NCBI RefSeq assembly: GCF_000732635.1 | Contig: NZ_JPMD01000020.1 | Location: forward strand, 1-63,761 | Direction of reading: 5' to 3' | Length of the DNA stretch: 63,761 nucleotides | From: Clostridium sulfidigenes | GTDB lineage: Bacteria; Bacillota; Clostridia; Clostridiales; Clostridiaceae | Shown: positions 38,063 through 47,282 of the stretch, one piece after another | Layout of the letters: each line of letters begins with the position of its first letter | Position numbering within the stretch: position 1 is the stretch's first letter | Position numbers and translations under genes: made by a program | The notes under the pieces: model-generated | The model's database searches: none | What the model was told of the DNA's origin: nothing | Seen by the model: the letters and a program-made list of their open reading frames with translations, nothing else

Positions 38063-38941
38063 TTATTTATTAGAAAATACTTTTTCTTTTAACTTTTGAC
38101 CACATGGAGTTACTGCAAGACCACCTAAGGCAGTTTCTCTTAATTCACTAGGCAAGGCTCTTCCTATTTTGTACATAGATATGACTGTATCATCAAAAGG
38201 AATCTTACTCTCAACACCTGCCATTGCCACGTCTGCCATGGTAAGGGCACTTACCGCTCCTGCTACATTTCTTTTAGCGCATGGTATCTCAACTAATCCC
38301 GCTATTGGATCACAAACTAAGCCTTCCACATTTTTTATTACCATAGCCCCTGCATCAAAGGCCATTTTAGGAGTTCCTCCCATCATTTCTACAATGGCAG
38401 CTGCAGCCATAGCAGCTGCACTACCACATTCTGCTTGACATCCACCTTCAGCACCTGCTAGAGTTGCATTTTTAGCAATTAAAATCCCAACCCCCGAAGC
38501 TGTAAATAAAGCAGTTATCATTTCATCATCAGTTTTATTTAATTTCTCCCCTGCTGTAATAATAGCTGCAGGTATAATACCACAGCTCCCTGCAGTAGGT
38601 GCTGCTACTATTCTTCCCATGGCTGCATTAACCTCAGAACAAGATAATGCTCTTGCCATAGCTTTAACTATAAAATTACCACATAAGGTTTCTTTTTCTT
38701 GGAAGTACTTTCTAATCTTAGTTGCATCACCACCTATAAGACCGCTTATAGATATAATCTCTTTATCCATAGCTTCTTGAGTTGCAGACTTCATAACTTT
38801 TAGATTTTCTCTCATCATTTCAATTAATTTTTCCCTAGAAGTTTCTGAAGATTCCAGTTCCTCTCTTATAGTATATTCTGCAATGGTTATGTTCTCTTTA
38901 TTACATAATTCAATTATTTCTGTTGCCTTTGATAAAAACAT
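38063..38941 (-). CDS. sdaAA: L-serine dehydratase, iron-sulfur-dependent, alpha subunit
   Basis: Converts L-serine to pyruvate and ammonia using a 4Fe-4S cluster. It has 292 residues. The cysteine-bearing segments TAGSCGIIPAA, EGLVCDPIAGLVEIPCAKRN and VTPCGQKL supply the cluster. It follows sdaAB by 5 bp, with the ribosome-binding site overlapping the end of sdaAB. With glycine reductase in the same window, this fits an organism living on amino acids. Confidence 0.95.
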   Translation of the reverse strand: MFLSKATEIIELCNKENITIAEYTIREELESSETSREKLIEMMRENLKVMKSATQEAMDKEIISISGLIGGDATKIRKYFQEKETLCGNFIVKAMARALSCSEVNAAMGRIVAAPTAGSCGIIPAAIITAGEKLNKTDDEMITALFTASGVGILIAKNATLAGAEGGCQAECGSAAAMAAAAIVEMMGGTPKMAFDAGAMVIKNVEGLVCDPIAGLVEIPCAKRNVAGAVSALTMADVAMAGVESKIPFDDTVISMYKIGRALPSELRETALGGLAVTPCGQKLKEKVFSNK

Positions 38942-38946
38942 TAAAG

Positions 38947-39627
38947 CTACTCTCCTTTCATTGGTGGTAATATTTCCTCTACATTTTTCACATTTTCTAT
39001 CTTTCTTATTTTATCTACCACATGATGATTCACTATCCCATCAGTTTCAACCACCGTTGAAGCTTCTAATCCCTTAGCTTTTCTATATACATTCATTGAA
39101 GCTATATTTATATTTTCATTAAATAAAAGATTGCTAACATTATATATCATTCCTGGTACATCGAGATGAGTAATTATAATAGTTGGATATTCTCCTGTAA
39201 AATGGATGCTTTGTCCATCTAATTCAAATATAACTATATTTCCTCCTCCTATGGATGAACCTGTAACAGTGGTTTCTATTCCTTTAGAATCCTTCATTAC
39301 AAATTTAACTGTATTAGGATGTACATCACCTAGATCCGTTTCTTCAAAGGTAAATTTTACTCCTCTTTCTTCTGCTATAGTAAAAGACTCTTTTAATCTA
39401 TAATCCCAGGGATCCATACCTAGGATTCCTGCTACTAGTGCCCTATCTGTACCATGTCCTTTATAAGTTTTTCCAAAGGAGCCATGAAGTAAAAATTTAA
39501 CTTCCCTAACATCATCTTCTGCAATCTTTGCAGCTAATTTTGCAAGTCTTGCAGCTCCTGCTGTATGTGAGCTTGAAGGTCCAATCATTATAGGACCAAG
39601 AATGTCAAACACGCTATAACTTTTCAT
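38947..39627 (-). CDS. sdaAB: L-serine dehydratase, iron-sulfur-dependent, beta subunit
   Basis: The 226-residue partner of SdaAA. The start SVFDILGPIMIGPSSSHTAGAARLA is the family hallmark, and residues about 148-220 form an ACT domain (DVPGMIYNVSNLLFNENINIASM) that probably binds serine or another amino acid for regulation. GGAGG precedes the ATG. It is first in the two-gene sda operon. Confidence 0.95.
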   Translation of the reverse strand: MKSYSVFDILGPIMIGPSSSHTAGAARLAKLAAKIAEDDVREVKFLLHGSFGKTYKGHGTDRALVAGILGMDPWDYRLKESFTIAEERGVKFTFEETDLGDVHPNTVKFVMKDSKGIETTVTGSSIGGGNIVIFELDGQSIHFTGEYPTIIITHLDVPGMIYNVSNLLFNENINIASMNVYRKAKGLEASTVVETDGIVNHHVVDKIRKIENVKNVEEILPPMKGE

Positions 39628-39840
39628 AATTTCCTCCTATAAAATACCACTATAGAATATACTAAAATTTATTATTTCATTGACTCCTGAACTAATAGTT
39701 ATTACTTAGTATATCCATTTTATATAATACCATTAGTTAAAGATTAAAAATATGTAACTTTTAAATAAGAATTATGTAAAAATATATCTATAATATTTAT
39801 ACCATAAAACTTATTGACAATATATATTTTTTTTCGATAT

Positions 39841-39895
39841 AAATAGAGCTCGGTAATAGTGTTTTTTTGTATACCATTATTACCTAGCTCTATTT
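39841..39895 (-). terminator. Terminator after the nucleoside kinase fusion gene
   Basis: A long stem: AAATAGAGCT with AGCTCTATTT, then after one mismatch GGTAATA-GTG with CATTATTACC (one more mismatch), with an 11-13 nt loop. Confidence 0.65.
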
Positions 39896-39915
39896 AATTA
39901 ATATTCATTTTAAAT

Positions 39916-41571
39916 TTAATATTGATAAAAACAACTTCCCCCTATAAATTCTGTAATTAAAGAATTTGTTGGAACAACCTCCTTATCTACTTCTTTAAAA
40001 AAATGTAAAAATTCTATAAGCCTTCTTGCTTCATTGTAGACTGAACTTTCTGGTTTCACTTTATATAGCTCTTCTAATGCATATTTCTTTAAAACTGCTA
40101 ACTCATATATAAGTGCTGAATTAAACATTACATCTGCATCTTCTTGATACGGAAATATATTCTTATCTTCTCCTCGTCTTATAGAAGACCACATTTTCAG
40201 TGTATATTCTACATCATATCCTCTTGACAAATAATCTCTAACTATTCTTCTAATCATCCTTACATCCGTTGTTGCTATTCTATTGTGAGCATCCATATTT
40301 ATTTGAGTTAATGGACTAATATATACTTTAAATTTATGATTATGAGGAATTGAAGCTGTTAGGACTTCATTTAAGCCATGTATTCCCTCAATTACTATTA
40401 CTCCCCTATCTGGAAGCTTCACTTTATTTCCTAACCACTCTCTTTTACCCGTTATAAAATTAAAGGTTGGAAGCTCAACTTCTTCTCCATTTAAAAGCAT
40501 TTTTAGTTGTTCATTAAATAACTCTAAATCCAATGCAGTTATACTTTCAAAATCATATTCTCCAAATTCATCCTTTGGAGTAAGCTCTCTATCTATAAAA
40601 TAGTCATCTAATGATATTGGTACTGGAATTAATCCATTAACTCTCATTTGAATTCCCAACCTCTTACAAAATGTGGTTTTTCCTGAAGATGATGGTCCAG
40701 CTATTAATATTAGCTTTATATCACGATTTTTCTTTATTTTATCAGCAATATTAGCTATTTTCTTTTCGTGCAAAGCTTCTGCAACTCGTACTAAAGTCAC
40801 AATATCACCATGTTCTATCTCATCATTTAAAGCACCTACATGGGCTATATTTAGTATATCTCCCCATTTCTCAGCTTCATAAAATATCTTTGCTAACTTC
40901 CTATGTTTTTCAAATCGTGGAATTTGGGTTGGCTCTTCTTGAGTTGGAAATCTTAGAATAAACCCTGGATCATAGTAAATTAAATCAAAACATTTTAGTA
41001 TATCTGTATTAGGTATCATTGGTCCATAAAAATAACCAATTTCTTCACCCAACTTATAAATTATTATACTGCTCTCATTTACATTTTTAAAAACACTAAC
41101 CTTATCATCCATGCCAGCTTCTCTAAATAAATCTATAGCATCTTCCTTACTATAATTTTTCTTTTCAATTTCCATGTTAGCATCTACTATCTCAAGCATT
41201 CTCTTTTTTATGGCATATACATCATCTATGCTTAGATGTATGTCTTTATATATTTCACCAAATAATCCTTTACTTAAAGAATGTTCTATGGTTATTTTAC
41301 TATCTGGAAATAAATCCTTGGTAGCTTTTATTAAAACAAATTGTAAACTTCTTATATAGCACATCATTCCTTGTTTATCTGTAATATCAACAAACTCTAT
41401 ATCACAATCCTTCTCAAGAACAGTTGATAACTCCCTAAGTTTACCGTCCGCTTTAACCAAAACTATAGGTACTTTATTGTCATGGCCATATCTTTTTATC
41501 AAATTATAACACGTTATTCCTCTATGAACTTCTATGATTCTTTCTTCTATTCTTATCTTGATTTTATCCAT
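39916..41571 (-). CDS. ThrRS-editing-like / uridine kinase fusion protein
   Basis: A 551-residue cytoplasmic protein. The N-terminal about 60 residues resemble a TGS domain, residues about 65-260 the second additional domain of threonyl- and alanyl-tRNA synthetases, and residues about 285-500 a uridine kinase/phosphoribulokinase domain with Walker A AGPSSSGKTTFC and SLDDYFIDRE. Similar fusions occur in Firmicutes and are annotated as nucleoside kinases. The phosphate acceptor is unproven. GAGGTGAGG precedes the ATG. Confidence 0.85.
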   Translation of the reverse strand: MDKIKIRIEERIIEVHRGITCYNLIKRYGHDNKVPIVLVKADGKLRELSTVLEKDCDIEFVDITDKQGMMCYIRSLQFVLIKATKDLFPDSKITIEHSLSKGLFGEIYKDIHLSIDDVYAIKKRMLEIVDANMEIEKKNYSKEDAIDLFREAGMDDKVSVFKNVNESSIIIYKLGEEIGYFYGPMIPNTDILKCFDLIYYDPGFILRFPTQEEPTQIPRFEKHRKLAKIFYEAEKWGDILNIAHVGALNDEIEHGDIVTLVRVAEALHEKKIANIADKIKKNRDIKLILIAGPSSSGKTTFCKRLGIQMRVNGLIPVPISLDDYFIDRELTPKDEFGEYDFESITALDLELFNEQLKMLLNGEEVELPTFNFITGKREWLGNKVKLPDRGVIVIEGIHGLNEVLTASIPHNHKFKVYISPLTQINMDAHNRIATTDVRMIRRIVRDYLSRGYDVEYTLKMWSSIRRGEDKNIFPYQEDADVMFNSALIYELAVLKKYALEELYKVKPESSVYNEARRLIEFLHFFKEVDKEVVPTNSLITEFIGGSCFYQY

Positions 41572-41797
41572 ACCCTCACCTCTATTATAATTATTTAGTT
41601 ATCATATATTATTTCCTTATCCCTTAATTAACTAATAAAATCATAATCCTAATAAAATTTAAACTTAAATTATATTATATATTTGTATTACTTATTATAT
41701 TACATAATTGTAAATATGAAACCAACAAACCACAAATAATTTATTATATTCTGTGCATACTATATTTAGCATTATATTAGAAATATAGGTGATATTT

Positions 41798-42508
41798 ATG
41801 TTTATACTTATAATTAGAACAGTTATACTATATGTTTATTTAATTTTCATTATGCGAGTTATGGGTAAAAGACAGCTTGGACAGTTAGAACCTGTAGATT
41901 TTGTAGTTGCACTAATGATTTCTGAACTTGCAACTCTCCCTATGGGTGATAACCGAATTCCGCTAATATATGCTATAGTTCCTATAACTACTTTAGTTTT
42001 TCTTCAAGTAATGACTTCCTTTTTAGAACTTAAAAGTGAACACATTCGCTCTATTCTAAACGGTCAACCTAGTATACTTATAAAAGACGGACTAGTAAAT
42101 GTGAAGGAATTAAAGCAAGTTAGATATAATCTTGATGACCTTTTAGGTGAGCTTAGACAAAATGGTTATTTTAATTTACAAGAAATACATTATGCAATTT
42201 TAGAAACTGATGGTTCTCTATCTATTGTTCCTTACAAAGACTATGAACCACCTACAAGGGAAGATTTTAATATAAAAATAGAAGATGAGCCTCTTCCCAT
42301 TCCCGTAATATTAGATGGTGTTATAAACAAGGCCAATCTTAAGTCTATTAAAAAAGATAATTATTGGTTAGAAGAAAAACTAGCTAAAAATAATATTAAA
42401 AGCTATAAAGATGTGCTCATTGCAATAGTTTATTCAAATAACCAAAAATTCTACTTTCAACTTAAAAATCATACTACTAATGCTAGTACTAATGAAAAAG
42501 AGAGTTAA
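41798..42508 (+). CDS. DUF421 membrane protein (YetF/YcaP family)
   Basis: About 236 residues: two to three N-terminal membrane helices, the conserved MRVMGKRQLGQLEPVDFVVALMISELATLPM, then a cytoplasmic DUF421 domain (LNGQPSILIKDGLVNVKELKQVRYNLDDLLGELRQ). ATG at 41798 has AGGTGAT upstream and is preferred over a GTG three codons earlier. In Bacillus relatives some members affect spore germination. The function here is not known. Followed after 17 bp by DUF4363. Confidence 0.87.
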   Translation: MFILIIRTVILYVYLIFIMRVMGKRQLGQLEPVDFVVALMISELATLPMGDNRIPLIYAIVPITTLVFLQVMTSFLELKSEHIRSILNGQPSILIKDGLVNVKELKQVRYNLDDLLGELRQNGYFNLQEIHYAILETDGSLSIVPYKDYEPPTREDFNIKIEDEPLPIPVILDGVINKANLKSIKKDNYWLEEKLAKNNIKSYKDVLIAIVYSNNQKFYFQLKNHTTNASTNEKES

Positions 42509-42525
42509 GGAGGAGTTCCTATACA

Positions 42526-42906
42526 ATGAAAAACATGATAACAACATGCATCATCTTCTTTCTAATGATATTCATTCTTTTTTTTGCCAGTAAATATATA
42601 GTATTAACTTGTGATAAGCTTTTAGATGTTTCATCAGAAATAGAAGAAAACATAGTAAATAATAATTGGGATGAAAGCTATATGTTGTCTTTTGAATTGT
42701 TAAACATCTATGAAGGACACGTGGCAAACTTAACTTTATTTTTAAATCATACAGACTTTGATAACATTTATAGTGAAGTTATAAAGCTTAGTCAATATTC
42801 TAAATGCAAAAATAAAGATGAAGCTCTTTCATCTATTCATGTGGTAAAAACTCTAATTAACCAAGTAAAAGAATTAGAATCTATATCAATAGGAAATATT
42901 TTTTGA
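42526..42906 (+). CDS. DUF4363 family protein
   Basis: A 126-residue protein with one N-terminal membrane helix (about 5-27) and an outside alpha-helical domain rich in acidic residues. DUF4363 genes commonly follow DUF421 genes in clostridia, which supports the call. AAGGAGGAG precedes the ATG. Function unknown, probably working with the DUF421 protein at the membrane. Confidence 0.8.
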   Translation: MKNMITTCIIFFLMIFILFFASKYIVLTCDKLLDVSSEIEENIVNNNWDESYMLSFELLNIYEGHVANLTLFLNHTDFDNIYSEVIKLSQYSKCKNKDEALSSIHVVKTLINQVKELESISIGNIF

Positions 42907-43019
42907 TAAGTTTTTGGTTACGATTTCAAAATGTGGTTTTCTATATAGCATTTAACTAAAGATTGAACTATAATAAAATTATGGACTTAATCTTATAAAT
43001 AGAAGGGTGGAATAATGTT

Positions 43020-43967
43020 ATGGCATTAGTAACTACTAAAGAAATGTTTAAAAAGGCTTTTGAAGGCAAATATGCTATAGGAGCTTTTAATATTAACAAT
43101 ATGGAGATAATTCAGGGAATTGTAGATGGAGCTAAAGCTCAAAACTCTGCTGTAATACTTCAATGCTCTAGTGGAGCTATAAAATATATGAGACCAGCTT
43201 ATTTAAGACATATGGTACTTGCTGCTGTTGAAGAAAGTGGAGTTGATGTAGCTCTTCACCTAGACCACGGCGATTCTTTTGAACTTTGTAAAGAGTGTAT
43301 AGACAATGGATTTACCTCTGTTATGTTTGATGGTTCTCACTATGATTATGAAGAAAACGTAAGACTTACAAAAGAAGTTGTAGAATATGCTCATGCTCAT
43401 GGAGTTGTGGTAGAAGCTGAACTAGGTAAACTTGCTGGAGTTGAAGATGATGTAAATGTATCTGCTAAAGATGCTACTTACACTGATCCAGACCAAGCAG
43501 TTGACTTTGTTAAGAGAACTGGTGTTGATTCATTAGCAATAGCTATTGGAACAAGCCACGGTGCATACAAATTTAAAGGCGAAGCTAAACTTGACTTTGA
43601 AAGACTTGAAACAATAACAAGAAAATTAGAAGAAGTTGGTTTTGAAAAATATCCAATAGTTCTTCACGGTGCTTCTGCTGTAGATCCAAAATATGTTGAA
43701 ATGTGTAATGAAAATGGTGGAGACATAAAAGGTGCTAAGGGAGTACCTGTAGAAATGCTAAGAAAAGCTTCATCTATGGCTGTTTGCAAAATTAACATGG
43801 ATACAGACCTAAGACTTTGTGTTACAGGTTCTTGTAGAAAAGTATTTGCAGATAAACCAAGTGAGTTTGACCCAAGAAAATATCTTGGAGTAGCAAGAAC
43901 TAATCTTCAACAATTAGTAGAAGATAAAATTACAACGGTTTTAGGTTCAATAGACTCAATGAAATAA
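43020..43967 (+). CDS. fba: Class II fructose-bisphosphate aldolase
   Basis: Zinc-dependent aldolase that splits fructose 1,6-bisphosphate. It has 315 residues, with the zinc and catalytic motifs LHLDHGDS, VEAELGKLAGVEDD, AIGTSHGAYKFKG, VLHGASAV and NMDTDLRL. It stands alone, away from the lower-glycolysis operon, and is followed by a strong bidirectional terminator. It makes fructose 1,6-bisphosphate turnover relevant to CggR control. Confidence 0.96.
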   Translation: MALVTTKEMFKKAFEGKYAIGAFNINNMEIIQGIVDGAKAQNSAVILQCSSGAIKYMRPAYLRHMVLAAVEESGVDVALHLDHGDSFELCKECIDNGFTSVMFDGSHYDYEENVRLTKEVVEYAHAHGVVVEAELGKLAGVEDDVNVSAKDATYTDPDQAVDFVKRTGVDSLAIAIGTSHGAYKFKGEAKLDFERLETITRKLEEVGFEKYPIVLHGASAVDPKYVEMCNENGGDIKGAKGVPVEMLRKASSMAVCKINMDTDLRLCVTGSCRKVFADKPSEFDPRKYLGVARTNLQQLVEDKITTVLGSIDSMK

Positions 43968-43971
43968 GATA

Positions 43972-44005
43972 AAAAAAACATGGAACTTTTATTCCATGTT
44001 TTTTT
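43972..44005. terminator. Bidirectional terminator after fba
   Basis: A 14-bp stem (43972-43985 with 43992-44005) with A-run and T-run ends, between convergent fba and the nucleoid-associated protein gene. Confidence 0.85.
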
Positions 44006-44012
44006 ATTCTGT

Positions 44013-45053
44013 CTACTTTTCAGTATAATTGATAATATGTTTTATTTTCATATTAATACTACCATCCCCGACTCTTTCAATTTCGAATCTATTAATATCA
44101 TTATAAGCTTCTTCTGATATATATAAATCTATATCTTTATCTATTTTTAGCCTAACTCTCTTCAATTTCTTTTCTACCCACTGCTTATCTAAATCTACAG
44201 TTTCACTTACTCCACTTTCAATTGCAAAGGTTCTAAAGTTCTCTTTTAGAGACTGATTTTCTTTAAAAACTTCTTCTGCAAAATTATTCAAGTCTATAGA
44301 ATCTTCTTCTCTGAGCCTCTTCTTAACTTCTCTACGTACTGTTTCTTGTCCTTCTGCATTTTCACTAAGGGCATTTTGAGTCCATTTTTCTGCTACTTTC
44401 AAAAACTTCTTTGTCTTATCTCTTTCATTTTCTACTATAGTACAGCCTAAATAATTATCTATAAAATAATTAGCTCCATATTCTTTATTTTCTTTATTGC
44501 TTTTACTTTGCTTATCAATTACTAATAAATCATAGGGATTATCACTAGCCATAACCTTAATAAATGCACACTTTTGTATCCTTGAACTACTTGAAGGCAG
44601 TCCTGTAAATTGAGGTATTATATCTATTCCAATCTTTCCATCTACAAACTCTACATTGTGCATATAATTTTTAATATAGTCCATCTTAAATATACCTATA
44701 AATGCTCCATACTCTGTGGTAAAGGATACAGTAAGCAAATCACAGGAAGGTATGCTCCCCTTTGATCTCATCAAGATAAACATCTGACTAGCTAACTCCT
44801 TAGATACATTGGTTAGATTATTTTCTCCATTCAAATATTCTTGACATACTTCCTTTACAATATTTCTCTCCTTATTAAAAATAGCATATTTAAGTTCCTC
44901 ATCCTTTAAACATCTTTGAATGTGTTTAAAAATAAAAGTATACACCTCTTCTGTTAATTCTAAGGGATACTCATTTAAAACTGGCTCATCGGAATTGTTA
45001 TCTAAAATATGAATAATAGCTTCATTTATATTAATTTCATTTATATACTCCAT
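44013..45053 (-). CDS. Nucleoid-associated protein, NdpA (37-kDa) family
   Basis: A 346-residue cytoplasmic protein of the NA37/YejK type, found with the folded chromosome in E. coli. Recognisable are the N-terminal INEAIIHILDNN, LLTVSFTTEYGAFIGIFKMDY and the middle segment GLPSSSSRIQKCAFIKV. The ATG at 45053 has GGAGG at 6 nt. The GTG just before it is too close. Its molecular role is not well known. Confidence 0.82.
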   Translation of the reverse strand: MEYINEININEAIIHILDNNSDEPVLNEYPLELTEEVYTFIFKHIQRCLKDEELKYAIFNKERNIVKEVCQEYLNGENNLTNVSKELASQMFILMRSKGSIPSCDLLTVSFTTEYGAFIGIFKMDYIKNYMHNVEFVDGKIGIDIIPQFTGLPSSSSRIQKCAFIKVMASDNPYDLLVIDKQSKSNKENKEYGANYFIDNYLGCTIVENERDKTKKFLKVAEKWTQNALSENAEGQETVRREVKKRLREEDSIDLNNFAEEVFKENQSLKENFRTFAIESGVSETVDLDKQWVEKKLKRVRLKIDKDIDLYISEEAYNDINRFEIERVGDGSINMKIKHIINYTEK

Positions 45054-45177
45054 CACTTACCTCCATAAATTTTAGTATACATATCTTTATGTATATTTAC
45101 TATTCTAGTATGTCTACTATAGATTTTTAACAGTATAAGAATAATTATATATTTTTTTTTAACAATATCAATAAAAT

Positions 45178-45206
45178 TTGTTATAATCTTAAACATAAGG
45201 TATAAT
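45178..45206 (+). promoter_or_regulatory. Promoter of the CYTH-DUF5685-DnaJ operon
   Basis: TTGTTA and a perfect TATAAT with a 17-bp spacer, 30 bp before the first gene. Confidence 0.75.
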
Positions 45207-45236
45207 GTCATCATTAAAGAAAAAGGGGTGCTATCC

Positions 45237-45785
45237 TTGGAAGAAATGGAAACAAGAATCTTAAAGATAGATGTAGATGAAATAAAATCTAAACTTAACA
45301 GTCTAGGCTGTGAAAAAGTTAAGGATGAAAATCAAGTTAATAACCTCTATGATTTTCCTGATAGAAGACTGCTAAGTAAAAAAGGTTATGCTAGAATTAG
45401 AATAGTGGAAGATAATTTAAATAATATAATAATAAATTATATGACTACAAAAAAACTTCTAAGCCAAGAAAAGTATAAGGTTATGGAAGAAAATGAAATT
45501 GTTATAGACAATAGCACCATTGGAAGTCAAATCTTCACCTCCCTTGGTCTTGAACTAGTAGAATCAATAAAAAAACATAGAGAAAGTTATAAATATAAGA
45601 ATTCTCTTATTGAAATTGATATAAATGATAAGAGCTTTTGTCCCTTTCCTTATTTAGAAATAGAATCAACGGATGAGGAAGAAATAAAAGAAATTGTAGC
45701 TTTACTTGGATATACTATGGAGGATACCACCTCTAAAACAATCTTTGAAATATTAAATGGAGAAGGATCAGTAAAAGGAGTATAA
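45237..45785 (+). CDS. CYTH-domain protein (class IV adenylate cyclase / triphosphatase fold)
   Basis: About 182 residues. The CYTH fold binds triphosphates in a beta tunnel and includes adenylate cyclases and inorganic or thiamine triphosphatases. The N-terminal ExExK signature appears as E-M-E-T-R with a following lysine, and basic and acidic strand residues (ARIRIVE, LIEIDI, LEIES) continue it. TTG at 45237 follows AAGGGG by 8 nt and is preferred, although an ATG at 45246 is possible. It overlaps the next gene by one base (TAATG). Reaction undecided. Confidence 0.75.
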   Translation: MEEMETRILKIDVDEIKSKLNSLGCEKVKDENQVNNLYDFPDRRLLSKKGYARIRIVEDNLNNIIINYMTTKKLLSQEKYKVMEENEIVIDNSTIGSQIFTSLGLELVESIKKHRESYKYKNSLIEIDINDKSFCPFPYLEIESTDEEEIKEIVALLGYTMEDTTSKTIFEILNGEGSVKGV

Positions 45786-46657
45786 TGTTTGGTTATGTAA
45801 CACCCTATAAAATGGAATTAAAAATTAAAGACTATGAAATGTTCAAAGCTTACTATTGTGGGTTATGTATATCTATAAAAAATAATTTTTCTAATTTATG
45901 CAGAATGACTTTAAATTATGACATGACTTTTTTAGGTATACTTTTGGATAGTTTAGAATACAGTAAACATAAGTATGTAGTTACTAAATGTATAGCTCAT
46001 CCTATGAAAAAAAGGCCTAAGGTTATAGATAATAGAGCTTTAGATTATGCTGGCTTTTGTAACGTGTCTCTAGTATACTACAAATTATTAGATGATTATA
46101 ATGATGATAATTCTCTAAGTAAAAAGTTTATTTCCATGTACATAAAAAAATTTATAAATAAATCTAAAGAGGACTTATCTCCAATTTTAGTTAATATAGA
46201 AGAAAATATAAAGAAGTTAAGCTTCCTTGAGAAATCCGGAGAAATCATATCTATTGATGAACTCAGTGACCCTTTTGCATCTTTAACAGCTTTTATAGTA
46301 TCTTACTATTATAAAGATGAGAACTTTTATAATGAACTATATAATTTAGGATATAATCTAGGGAGATGGATTTATATAATAGATGCCTTTGATGATTTAA
46401 AGGAAGATATGGAAAAGCATAAATTTAACGCTATCAATAAAGCCTTTAATACTGAAAACCTATCCTATGAAGAGTTAATTATTAATCAAGGTAATAGAAT
46501 TGAATTTAACCTATTAATGAGTGCAAATACCACCGTTGAAGCTTTAGATAAACTTCCTATAAATAAAAATAAAGATTTACTATTTAATATATTACAACTA
46601 GGACTTATGAATAAAATAGAAACTATAAAATCAAGGAGTGACAAGAAACATGAATAA
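45785..46657 (+). CDS. DUF5685 family protein with two Asp-rich motifs
   Basis: A 290-residue, largely helical protein. Cysteines sit at 25, 28 and 39 (YYCGLC) and 69. Two acidic motifs stand out: LLDDYNDD (101-108) and [20 protein letters not shown] (199-218). Paired Asp motifs on helices are a feature of class I isoprenoid synthases, which suggests a possible diphosphate-Mg site, though no membership is proven. It is translationally coupled to the CYTH gene before it and overlaps the DnaJ gene after it by 8 bp. Confidence 0.7.
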   Translation: MFGYVTPYKMELKIKDYEMFKAYYCGLCISIKNNFSNLCRMTLNYDMTFLGILLDSLEYSKHKYVVTKCIAHPMKKRPKVIDNRALDYAGFCNVSLVYYKLLDDYNDDNSLSKKFISMYIKKFINKSKEDLSPILVNIEENIKKLSFLEKSGEIISIDELSDPFASLTAFIVSYYYKDENFYNELYNLGYNLGRWIYIIDAFDDLKEDMEKHKFNAINKAFNTENLSYEELIINQGNRIEFNLLMSANTTVEALDKLPINKNKDLLFNILQLGLMNKIETIKSRSDKKHE

Positions 46658-47270
46658 TCCTTATGAAGTACTTGGAGTTAAAGAAAATGCCTCTCAAGAT
46701 GAAATCAAAAAAGCTTATAGAGAGCTAGTAAAACAATATCATCCAGACAAGTATGTTAACAACCCGCTAAAAGATTTAGCAGAAGAAAAACTTAGAGAGA
46801 TAAACGAAGCTTATGACGTATTGAGTAAAAAAGGTAATACTAGTAATGGATCTTCTAGCTATGGAAATCCTTCTTCAAGCTATGGTGGAAGTTCTAACAG
46901 CTACAATGATCCTAATCTTCAATCTGTTAGAATGGATATTAATAGAGGAAATATAGGCGGCGCAGAAGCAAAACTTAATGCAATGACTAATAGAACTGCT
47001 GAATGGAACTTTTTAATGGGAGTTGTACATCTTAGAAAAGGTTGGTATGACAGCGCAAATAATTTAATAAATACAGCTTGTAGAATGGATCCTAATAACT
47101 TTGAATATAGACAAATGCTTAATCAATTAAATCATACACAAAATAACTATAGAAGTACCTATTATGGTCAAAGAAATAGTTCTAATGATATGTGCAGTAC
47201 TTGCTTAAATATTTGGATGTTAGATACTTGTTGTGAATGTATGGGTGGAGATTGTATTAGTTGTTGTTAA
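46650..47270 (+). CDS. DnaJ-domain protein with a C-terminal cysteine cluster
   Basis: 206 residues. Residues 1-65 form a J domain with HPD at 31-33, so it should stimulate a DnaK-type ATPase. A Ser/Gly/Asn/Tyr-rich linker (about 66-95), a helical tetratricopeptide-like middle, and a tail with eight cysteines in the last 25 residues ending CISCC follow. The zinc-finger and substrate domains of classical DnaJ are missing. AAGGAGTG precedes the ATG at 46650. The cysteine tail suggests metal binding or lipid attachment at the membrane. Confidence 0.82.
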   Translation: MNNPYEVLGVKENASQDEIKKAYRELVKQYHPDKYVNNPLKDLAEEKLREINEAYDVLSKKGNTSNGSSSYGNPSSSYGGSSNSYNDPNLQSVRMDINRGNIGGAEAKLNAMTNRTAEWNFLMGVVHLRKGWYDSANNLINTACRMDPNNFEYRQMLNQLNHTQNNYRSTYYGQRNSSNDMCSTCLNIWMLDTCCECMGGDCISCC

Positions 47271-47282
47271 AAGGAGGTTACT

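Noticed and set aside
39790..39840. A plus-strand TTGACA-17-ATATAA promoter-like match
   Set aside because: It points directly into a terminator hairpin, and no plus-strand gene follows.
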